Shown here: positions 34,690-46,300 of the stretch, piece after piece | How the letters are laid out: each line of letters starts with the position of its first letter | Position numbering within the stretch: position 1 is the stretch's first letter | Assembly (NCBI GenBank): GCA_036852015.1 | Contig: JAANDG010000579.1 | Location: forward strand, 1 to 64,000 | Direction: 5' to 3' | DNA: 64,000 bases | Source of the DNA: Pelodera strongyloides | Taxonomy: Eukaryota > Nematoda > Chromadorea > Rhabditida > Rhabditidae | Position numbers and translations under genes: made by a program | The notes under the pieces: model-generated | Database searches by the model: none | What the model was told of the DNA's origin: nothing | Seen by the model: only the letters and a program-made list of their open reading frames with translations

Positions 34690-35200
34690 GTAAGAACATG
34701 GTCGCACAGACATCACATGCGGAATTCACGCGTTAGGCATATCACGAGATTCCCGCACGTATTTTCGCCGTATAACTCGCCCGATCACCGCACGTATTTA
34801 ATGCTGTTTACTGCTCGCCGCGCCTTATTCAAACCCCGCACAGGTCCGCAGCGCGGGCATGCGAATCCGTGCCTGTGGGAAAAGATTGCAATTTTACATT
34901 GAAAAACTCGAGACAACGAGGAACAAGGCCCACCCTGTTTTCTGTGTCTCCGCGTTTCCCATGTCAAAAATCTCTTTTTCGCGGGTACCGATTCGCATAT
35001 CCGCACTGCGCGCCTGACGTAGTAGAGAAGAAGCCATTGTGGCGTAGCCTCCTCAACCGTGCCGTGTCCAAATGTTCATGGCATCCGTACTATGCGGCAT
35101 TCACGGTAACTCGTGCGGTGTTTTATTTGCGCTATCCTTACGCAGTTTTTAACCACGCTGTGTGTTTGTATGCTCACATCACCCTCGGTTCCTGTTATGC
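34690..35200. repeat. GC-rich region with foldback around 34840-35020
   Basis: GCGCGGGCATGCGAATCCG is answered by CGATTCGCATATCCGCACTG CGCGC. Frames of 61-112 codons overlap this structure on both strands and are not favoured as genes. Confidence 0.4.
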
Positions 35201-37300
35201 TACTTAAATAGTAGCAGAAAAGGTGTAGCAATGGGAAACAACCACGTACTGTTAGCCACTGTAAGAGAATAATACGAAGCCGAATCACATCGTATTTCAT
35301 TTTTTTCAGTTCTGACGTTCTACACTGTCGAGAGTCGTGAGATGGTGCGGCCTGACGAAAACTCCTAACCTAACCTCCTGGAGTTGTCCTGTCCTGTATA
35401 AGTCCTGTCTTTGGTCCCAGACCCAGACGTTTCGGATTTGTGAGGAAAATCTCTGTCTGGCTGGAGCTGGCAAACTGACAGATGATCTTGGCAGAATGTG
35501 CCGGCATTCCCACATGGTTTCATGATGATTCGTGATTCATGATATTGCCCTTTTCGCACCATTTTTATGTTGATAGCTCCCGGCTACCTTGTTTCACTGT
35601 GTACCTACTTTCTGTGCACTCCTCTCCTCAAAAATAAAGAGTTTATAGAGGAGGAGGTGCACAGAAGTGTGTGTGTGTGCGATAATTGTTTGGGCGTGCA
35701 GTATGTATTTGCAAAAATTTTTTCCCCAAAAACGTGGTTTGCTCACATTTTCATCAGCGCAAAATCGTCGAACGAACTCGTAGTTTATGCGCAGTTACTT
35801 TTTCGCCGCGGACCGCTCTTCTCTCGTCAGTGTGACAGCACCACTAACGAAGCACGGGCAGTGCGCGGCGAAACACTCGTTGCGAAAAGAATTCATGCGT
35901 AGGCTTGATGACTGTACGAAAAATTTATGAAAATGAAGCAGTATCAGATATTCGCGGCGTCCTCGCACATTTTTCGCTATGTGTTTCCCTAAGTGCGCTT
36001 GCATGCATCTGGCGTGAGTCTGGCGATGTGGGCGGGGGTGCACGACCAGCTGCACTCGTGCTTTTTCTTTTTGGGACATTTTCGACCGCGCACCATTTGT
36101 GCACCACGTTGGTCTCCTCCGGTTTCGGGTTTTTTTCGCCGCGCTCTGCCGAAAATCACCGTTCTTTGGCCAAAAAGAACACTATTGTTTTTGAAAACCT
36201 TTCTACAAAGGAAACTGTGAAGGGACCGCGGCTTGTTTCCACATAGGCCCTAATAATTGTTTCTTCAGCGGACCTAATTTTTGTGGGAAAAAATGTATCC
36301 ATATAAAATTCAATTACACTATTTTACTCTATTCCTCTAAAAACACTCGAGCAATTTCGCACGCGAATTTCGGTATTTCGGTTTCGGTATTTCGGAATTT
36401 CGGTTTCGGTGTTAGAAAAAGAAAAGGAATTACGTTTTAGCAGACTCAACAACTTACCAAAAGTACCGGTGGCGTTGTTTCAATCTAAAACGAGAATCAA
36501 GTTTATATTTACTCAGCTTTATTACAATTTATGAAATGAAGCTTTGCTTCTGGGCACTTCACTAAGAACTGAGAACTTGGCTTCAGTTCCGCACATTTCT
36601 TCAATGTGGAGCACAACAAATCCGGTGAGAATTTCGAGCTGCACAACTATTTGAGCCAAGTTAACGCCAGGGGAGTGCCGCACTATTTTTGCGCGCCAAA
36701 TATGTGCGGCACATTACAAAAGGAAATATTGCCTGCGCGATTAGCAGAACACATTCCGAGTCTAGCCTCCCTTTAATGCATCGGCGGCAACTTGTCGATG
36801 CGAAGTCACGAAATTCATCATTATTAACAAACTATTAACGAAGCCCTGCGACATTATTAACAAACAAAAATATATGAAATACTGAATCTTTTCTGAAAAT
36901 TTAATTTTTGAATAGGTTCTGAGTTCTGGGCTGAAACACAGCTTATGTATGAAAACATTCCAATACACTATATGCAAATTTCCTGCGCCCTTCTGACCCA
37001 ATAGGGCACAAATACCTATGAAATACAGTTATACAGTACACGTTTCACAAACCACGTGCAGTACTGTTTTAATGTCACTAAACACGAACAGCGTTCCCTT
37101 TAATGTACATATATTTCGTCCGAAAATAAAGTCTATCATCGGAAAGGGGGAGTGGCTACTTGGGCACCGCCCCTTAGACTCCGAGCAACAGGTCGCAACA
37201 GAAATTGGCCTATGTCCCAGCAAGGACACTAAGGACCCATTCTTAATTTCGGCCTTCGTCCAAGCTCTGCAACATTAAAACAGCTGATTATTGAAGCCGA
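35200..37300. other. Intergenic stretch upstream of the 74-aa gene
   Basis: GCGCGGCGAAA-family fragments at 35850-35890 and 36120-36160; a short CGGTATTTCGGTTT stutter at 36368-36412; a CACGTG-bearing MITE end (CGTTTCACAAACCACGTGC) at 37037-37070. No coding exon was recognised. Confidence 0.4.
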
Positions 37301-37317
37301 CTGCAAACTAAAGAAGC

Positions 37318-40300
37318 ATGGCTGCACTACGGTGAGTCTACTATTAATGTTTATTGTTATTCGAAAAATTCCTTTTCATCTTATTCTACGCAACAAAGAG
37401 CTCCCTGAAAATACAGGAAACAATAGAGAACTTTAAAGCAAAGGTAAAGATCTTTGAACTTCGGCGTAGAATGAGTCTTTCTGTGGGAAAACCTTATTTT
37501 TTTTATGAATTTGCACACTACATTTACTATTTCTACTCGCACTTTTCCCACGTTTTTTTCGGGTTAGAGTTTTTTTACGCATTCTTTACTCTAGAAAAAT
37601 TAAGAGAAGGTTTTTAAACAAAGGAAAATGTTTTTCCTCTTAGCACTCTTTTTATTTCAAGTGCTTTAGATTTCGAAAAAAGATTGCCCTTGTGATTGCT
37701 AAAAACATCAATATTTCTGGACACAATCTCTAATATCAAAACATGTTTGAGTAGAAATATTAAGCTATTTTCCCGGTATATATATATATATGGTTCAAAT
37801 ACTTCCTGGTTATTTTTCTTAATATTTTTCTATACAAATGACAACCTGCCGGAATAACACGAAATATGGTCATGCCTCCATTTTATAATAAGAAGGGGAG
37901 ACGGAAAGCTTTTAGTGAATTATTAGAGACGCTTTTAGTGTTTTGTTTATAAAAAGAAAAAGCCGACGTTCCGTCGCATGGGTGAGCTAGAAACGCATAT
38001 ACATATAAATAAATGTGTTCAGGGGTTATTGTAGTCATAAAAACACTATGTTTACGTGTAATTGAGAAGCTGTCGCAAGGTACCGTACCTTTCTCGTGCG
38101 AACGGCCAAGTGTTAATTAATAAAAACGGATTCTGTAAGATGAAGATATACTTCAATAGCAGGCTACGGTATGGTATATCGATGTTATCTCATTCCACTA
38201 ACTTTCGCTGTTTAAACATTTTTTACCAGTCTTTCCAGTCTTACCAAGACAAGACAATTACTAGTCTTATGCAATGTGATTTTCACACTCACAGTTTTCA
38301 AGAACTCATTTTTCGTGCGCCTGAGCCTTTGACCTTCCTATACACCATAAAAAAACATAATTTTCTGTCCCTTTCTACTGTTTTCTCAAGTTATGCACAG
38401 TCTTCCACTCCCCACTGACGTTATCATTCTTCGCGCGGCGATAGCGCGGCGACAGCGCGGGCAACCTCAATGCGTAGACATTGAGACTTCAGAGTATTCC
38501 ACAATAGTCATATGCCATAGAATAGTGAGTCTGCATCCGGGTAGCCCATATTGAAATTCCGCCAACCATCCACCTGAGTTATAACGTGCACTTTTCGGGC
38601 TCAATCTCAATAATAATATCACATATTCATGTTTATTTACCACCAGGTGGGCATACACAGACGCATATTGTGAAAGCTATTGAAAAATTGGTTGTTCCGG
38701 AAAATTCATTTGTTATAAAGCAAGGCAGCGTGAAGTAAACAGAATATTATAAATATGAAAACTTATTGGATGCTTTTTAGAAACTGTCCGAGACAACGCA
38801 ATATAAATCTGTTTAGAATGTTATTAAAGCGGTATTATAGGCAGATATTGAAACGTATGCCAGTTGCTGTATTCCGCTGGAGTGTATGCAAATTACACCG
38901 GTCGTTATATCGCTTTAAGATTCCAGAATTTCAAAAGCCCGCCAAAACTGCATTGGAACAATTCCTATTATGGGCTTCAAATTAGACATGCTTGAATTAA
39001 AAATTCTCGCTCATGCATGCGGGCATCACAAAAGAGCTTTTTTGCTAGAATAAGCCTCTCGGTTTTTGATTTTTGAAAAAAAATCTTTAGAAAGTTTTTC
39101 TAACGGAAACGTCAAACAATAGTAGGGTATAAGGGAGAATAGCTGGAACGTGGGTGGAAGTTTAATTCGCAAAAACGTTCTAGACGACTTCTAGGTAATT
39201 TTGAAAATGTTCCATTGAAAAGTGCATACCGATTACGTGAAGTCACGAGAAAAGTCACGTTTGAAGCTGTTTATACGTGGATTGTGAAACTTTTGGAGAA
39301 CTACACTTACATGTATTATATGCAAATCATCATACTAATGATATTTATTACTGTTTTGTTTCAACAGGTACAGTCCCAATACTGCGCTTTACAACACTAA
39401 CTTTACAATACATATAAGGTGATGAAAATCGCTAATTCTCACGTTGCCTTAGGTCTCCGTGAATAGAGAGATAAAGTACTAGCTTTTATGTTCTAATCTT
39501 TTCTTCACCCTTTTAGAATATAAAGAAACAATAAAAACATAGACTATTTATAGTGACCCCATCCCTTTGGGACATTACAGCCAAGTGTTCGATGTCTTAC
39601 ACTGTGTAATTCAATATAGAATTCACACTTTCTCATTTCACATTGTTCGCAGTTCGCACTTTCTAAAAATATTATCTCAATTTTCCTGTAAACTTTTTAA
39701 GAGAGAGCGAGAGAGAGAGATGGAGATATAGAGATGGAGAGAGTGATATAGACATAATGGAGGGGTGGAGGGGGAAGAGAGAGAGAGAGATGGAAAGAGA
39801 AAGAGGGAGAAGATACAACGAAGAAAGAGAGAGATACACTTTATTCTTTCTCTGCTGCATAGCAACCGCGGGGAATGCATATTGAAAACCCCATCGTAGG
39901 TCCTTATTGGAGAGGAAAAAATTAGAAAAATAATTGAAGGAAAATGAATGCCAGGATTTCATGCTCTCCTCTAATAATTGAGCTTTTTTGATAATATTGG
40001 GATGCTGCTCTCCAAAAACATAAACTTGTACAGTGGATTTTCTGGCGATGGAATATCCGTTCAACGCAGATTTCAAGTGATTTCAAGTTTTCCGCTCAAG
40101 TTATGGAATTCGGGTTAACTAGCTTCGTTGGGGTTGGGGTTACTACTACTCCACTAGGCTAGGCTGAGTCTCTGAGGTCCGTGGTTCGATTCCTGTAACC
40201 TACGCGCAAATGAACTTGTGTTCATGTTCATGCAGCTCTACGCTTTTATGAAATAAGATATATCGAAATGTTAAATACCCAAAAAAAACTATATTGACAA

Positions 40301-43300
40301 ATATCGTGACTATAACACTGCGGGATCTTAGTTCGATTCCCCTAACCACATCCTACATGCACATTGGCGAACTCTTCTCCTGTTCAAAATAAAATATATC
40401 AAACATGGGCACCCGAACACCAAGGATCTACAATATGTCATATGTCAACGCCAGCCTGCCCTCCTGCGGAAGTAAAAAAAGTTATGCTCATGCGGTTGGA
40501 CGACGCAAGTGGTGAATTAGTACACGGTTGAATGATAATTAGCATAAAGGCGTGATATAGGCAAAGTTGAGGGGCCAATTTTTACGTAGTTAGGGTCAGG
40601 GTTTAGGGGGCTTGGATATAAGCACGTAGACATTCTCATCTAGGTTACCCATTTATACGAATCTGAATAAAAGGAATAAAAGTTTTTACGGGTTATACCC
40701 GTAAACGTAAAGCCCCAAATCCTAATCTTTATTTTTCTTTTTAAGTTTTTTTATAGGTTTAGAGATCTGTACGTAAGCAAGCGCATAGTCGTTATTTTCT
40801 AGTTACCCTTTCATACGATGTAATTCTGCTTTTCGGAACGAAGTTTATAATAGAAGCTCACCCCAACCGAAAATTAAAGCAAAATTTTCATTCAAAAAAT
40901 ATCCTATCATTATCTTTACCCGTCAAATCACAAAAAAGAGTGCTCAATCGCTATCCTTGGCCAGGAAGTGAACAATATGAAACCAAAACCCAGAGCAGGC
41001 CGGACAATGTATTTAAAGCGAAATACCACCCGGTTTGGGGTTTTTTCACCAAAAATAGTTTGAAAAAAGTTATAAACGAAAATAAACATAAAAACACAAA
41101 CAAATAAGTGGATCTTGTATAAAAATATTCTCAAACAACCATTTTTTGCGATTTTGTATGGGAAAATTCGCTTCCGGCGATTTGCCGATTATAATACTAG
41201 CACGGCCCCGGAAAAATCGAGGGTGGCCTTTTCAAATGATCACACACTCCGAAGCATCCAAATGACGAAATGTTGACAAAATATTTTGAATTTGGCTAGT
41301 AAAAGTCCAACAATGCACATTTTGAAAACGGCGGTAAACGCACGGTTGTTTACTCCTCCTCTTTTCGTATTTTTTTTGTTGAGACCGACCGCTAATTCGC
41401 TTTAAGGCGCGGGACCCGCGCGGAGTTCAGATCTCTTGCGAAGACGGGTCCAACCTTAGCCTTACATCACGCCTACCTTACCTTACCTTAACTTACCTTA
41501 CCTTACCTTACCTTAACCTTACGCCCACTATTAGGTATTAATATGAACCCCACTACTTAAAATTCGTATGTCTGAATATAGAATATAATGTTATCCTAAA
41601 AACATTGCCGTGAAGTAGCTGTAAACACCATGACGCCGTGAGAGCTCTTGCACCGCTAATCTAATGAATTGGATTTTCGCGGCTCACACGGGCCGTGCTC
41701 AAGGATTGGTGAAAATTGCCGAATTTGTATGCGGGCATCCGGGCCAGGGTACCCTGGGCCAGGGCCAGGGTACATACCATTGCCATGCACCATGGTCAGG
41801 GTGCCGTTATATTGTTGTATTGTTATGTGGTCCCATTGTTGGGGGGTTTCAACTCAATTGTATGAATGCTATGCTTTGACCAGGCTGCTTGAGAGCGGCG
41901 TATGTATATGAGTCGAGGGGTTTTAATATGGGAAGAGGGCAAAATAAGCAATGATAGTAATAAACGATAATACTACATTAATAATTTAAAAAATTTATAT
42001 GGACCTCCTGAACCCATTAGTCTTTGTGGTAGTGAACAGTTCCCAATGTTAGGTGGCAAATACAGGAATTACAGCTTTTTTCCTTTTTTAAAGTAACTTA
42101 TTGTAGTTACCTTAGCCTTAAGATACCATAGCTTTATGTGTATACCGTATGCTTAGGATACCATATGCTTTACCTAATATTTTTTTCCATTAGTCATAAA
42201 TACGGAAAAGGAGTCCACGAGAAATTCCCCACCTAGTACAACATTCAAATTATCCTTTTTGCAGGAATTTCTTTTTTTTTCCTAGGGACATTATTCCACT
42301 TCAATGCGTTTTGTGCACACTTGTATATGGATGTAACTAAGTAACAGGAAATCTCAACATGTGATACACTTTAGCTTAAACTCAAGTTGAAGCTGATCAA
42401 AAATTAGTCGACAGGACGGGGGAACACAGCGCGACTACCAATAAATTGCTGCGCAATACGGTAGCGGAAGTGTAGCCGTGCTGCGCGTCTCAGAATATAG
42501 TTGAAGGCTCTTTGTTGAAACCCTCCAATGGTCTATTTAGCCTGTTAATTATCATATTGAGGAAATCTAGTACTAACCTAATTCTGTAACCCGGAGGTCT
42601 AACTTCCACATTTCTTCCTTCTATAAAACGTGATATCTTACTAATAACCGCCCACTATCATATACTTTATGCAAATCATAATTATCATAATGAATAAGTA
42701 AAAGGCCACGTGCCGACAGGACAAATGCCCTTTGTCTAATGTCTGTATTCAAAGTATATTTTATCGTATAAATTAAGAAGTCCCCAGATCTAGGATCATA
42801 GCTTCAATGAAATTTGCATAATAAACATACATAGTGAAGCTTATTCTTCCATCAAAGGTCGCTCGTTTTTTGATCAGTCGTTATTATCATTCTTCCGCGA
42901 GAAGAAAAAGAAAAGATACATTATTAATGCTTGACTAATTTCCAATTCCTTATTCTTATGTATATGACGCGAGCAGTTCCACTTATATAAGAAGGAAGTA
43001 CCTTTTTAAGGGCAACGCGTATCTTGACGAAGTCGCGGCGAAAAATGGCGTTGGGTCACCTTAGGAAGGGGGCGCGCCAGGGGTGGACGAAGGATCGCGC
43101 GGCTATGGCGTGCCTGTAGCTCATGTAATACACGAGCGCCAGCGTTATTGCACAATGAAGATCTCGGAAACAACATGCATGATGATTAAAAGACTGCTAA
43201 ACAACGAAGAGACACGGTAGTGGAAACCAAGCCTTAGAAAAAAATCATAATGAGCGAAGTGCAATTCAATACCATGTGAAAATTGCAAGTTGTTTCAAGT

Positions 43301-46300
43301 GGTTTGTGTGAACTTGACAGGTAGTATTTCCTTTTTTTAGCATCCGAGTACTGGTTTCTATAAATATAAGTTTATATCTAATTAGTTAATTTGCCCCTTC
43401 TGAAAGAAAAAGTGAGCAGTAAGAAAGCACTACTTTTTAGTAAGAAAGCACTACGCTTCAATATGCTTTTTAAAAAGGCAATTTAGCGCTTTTTCAGAAC
43501 TTTTTCTGTTCTGGCATTTTAGAAACAGTTCTGATCTTTCAGATAAAAAATCAAAGCGTAAAAATGTCTTTCTCTGTCTCTACGTCTTCTTGTACTACTT
43601 ATGTCCAAAGCATCCAATCCTAATACAACACGCTAATTAACATAATGTGCTGCCCGGGCCCAGCAACATGGATGCCGCCAGCCCGCCGCTTAAACATGCA
43701 AATATGATCGGTTGCACGTATGCGGCTATGGCGCGGCGCATAAATTATTCCGGTGTTCATATTCACAGAGAGACACGACTTGTCGTTGTTCCGCAATATT
43801 GAATATACACGTCACGTTGAATGGAATTTCATATTATTATTATAAAGTGTTATTGGATGGGAATATATTTGGAACACGCCTAGGGACTGTTAAGTGTTTG
43901 TATTGTTTGTATTGTGGAGCTTAGGCTTAGGCTTAGGCTTAGGCTTAGGATTGAAAAATGTAGCGGAAAAAAATGCGCGCAAATTTAGCTGGTGCGGACA
44001 TTGTTGACCAGGTAAATTACTGATTTTCACATGTTGTGGCTGTGGTTTTCGTCGACAGGATAATGTAACCTTGTATTTTTTTTGTAATCTCGAGAAACTT
44101 GACTGACTCTACGCTTACGTCGAAGAACTTCATACCCATTTAAAGCGAAATACCGGCCGATTTTTGAAACGCATCGTGGACAACTAAATTCTTACGTATA
44201 TATCCTAATTTGCTCGAATTTACTCGATTTTCTATTCCAATTACATTCATTTACACACAACATATGGAAATGCAGTTCTCCAACATAGTTTTCAAAAACC
44301 GGCCGTGTGTCGCTTTAACGTCCTACCTGAATAAGTGCGTCCGCACCTTACGATCTGGCATAGGCTAATTACTTCCTGGTTCCCCAATTACGTAGAATAG
44401 AAAGGTTTTCGCAAGTCTCTCTCTATAGAATTAGAATCTAAGTGAATTCAGAACATTGCAATTGTATGATTCTTTGTTGCGCGGACAGGTAATTACCCTT
44501 CACAAGCTGCAACTATGAGGTTTCGAAGTGTTCAACTTGCAGAGCAAAAGCAAGTTAACTTACGTGAATAAATAAGCAGTATCTTTATTGGTATGTCGTG
44601 AAGTATTAAAAGGCTCCGAAAACATTTGTGTTTTGTATTTGTACGTACCGTGAGCTTGAGTCTGCATGTAAGATGCTGGTGGCACTAGTGCTAAGAACGT
44701 GATCATACATTTACCCCACATAACTGAACAAACATTTATACTTTGTAAATACACACATTCACATTTCATTTACTAAATCAGTTTCTCTTGGACTAATTTT
44801 GCAGGAACATTTCGCAAATTGCAAATTTCACGTAGAATTTCTGCCCTGTTTCACGTGGCTCTTTTTCTACCCTTGTCTCTCTTTCGATATAAACTAAGTG
44901 GCCCAATAAGCCTTCTCCGAAAAGACCAACGGGTGTCCCGTGTAGAGTGTGGGCCCCCCGTAAATGGCCACTTTTGTTTAAGACCCAAAACTGCTTTAGT
45001 CGAAAAAGAGGGAAGGAAGTATACTAAAAGAGCAGTGGTAATATACTAACCTGAGATTATTAGTTAGGAGAATTGTATTGGTTTTAGACTAGTCGCGCAC
45101 TTATGTAGAGCGATTGCGACACCAGAGGACACATTCACCACTCCGATTCCATCGGGGAAATATTCCCTGGGGACAGAAAATAGCATTCTAGTGTGAGACA
45201 CGCAGCGGAAAAGACGGGGTCAGAGGTGCGAAAGTGAGTGGTGAATATGGCCTCTGATCTTGATAATGTTAAAGGGATCAGCCCACCTTAAATTGTGTCT
45301 GTTTTTTTTGTTTCTTTATTTTCTATAAGGGATAGTAAAAAGTTGGAATACAAAAAGTAGTGTTCTATTTCAATACTCACAAAGATATTGGGTGATAAAG
45401 TGGTGGATTGATCGGGCCGAAATGCAAAAAGGGCAATTGTCCTGCCTTGTTTGTATAGGATAATTGCCCTTTTTGCATATCGGCCCGATCAATCCACCAC
45501 TTTATCACCCAATATCTTCGTGAGCATTGAAATTGAACACTAATTTTTCTATTCCAAATTTTTATTATCCCTTATAGAAAATAAAGAAAGAAAAAAAACA
45601 GACACAATTTAAGGTGAGCTGATCCCTTTAATACGCATATAAACGACATAAAAATGCGAGTAGGAAACTCTCTCTTCATCATTTCATTGTGATGCAGACC
45701 TTGTGGTGTTATTTAATAAATAAATAAAAGTAAATTTGTGAATACCACTTTATTCAGACATACAATCATCACACATAGACTTAAGCATGTAGAATCCAGG
45801 GTCCCGTTTGCTCTCGAAGTCGGGGATCTTCATTTTTAGCTCCAATCCAAGGCGGTGTCTCTTTAGCCGATGTGTCCCATAGAGTGAAGTAGACGGTAGA
45901 AGACGGCACAGAAGATAATACAGAGTGAAAGGTCCGTCCTAAGGCTAGGCAAGGGGAGCGCCTTAACTTTATTCCCGACGCCGTGGCATGTTTGCAAGAT
46001 GGTAGCACTGGACGGGATTCGAACCCGGGTCGTATGGGTGAGAGACGAGAACTTTGCCAGTGAGCCACGACGCCCCAAAGCAGGTTGCTTCTTTGCATTG
46101 GCGTCGAAGTCTATTAATTGTTTCATCATCGCCGTGTTAAGGATCATATTATCTCAAACCGGACTTATATAATATTTGTATACTACGAATTCTCTCTTTA
46201 TTTCTTTTGTGTTTCTAATCTCAGCTTGCCCTAATGGCCCTAATGGCCCAATGGCCCCGTTGGAACACTCATTGAACAATCGCTCAAGCTTGATGTGACA

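Noticed and set aside
35795..36246. Frames of 75-113 codons on both strands
   Set aside because: Overlap GCGCGGCGAAA-family repeat fragments; no splice or protein evidence.
39672..40076. 134-codon minus frame
   Set aside because: The second half is the (GA)n tract read as Ser/Leu. The first part shows no recognised motif.
46010..46076. Functional tRNA gene (minus)
   Set aside because: A and B boxes are present, but acceptor stem GGGGCGT has no partner and the T stem has a mismatch.
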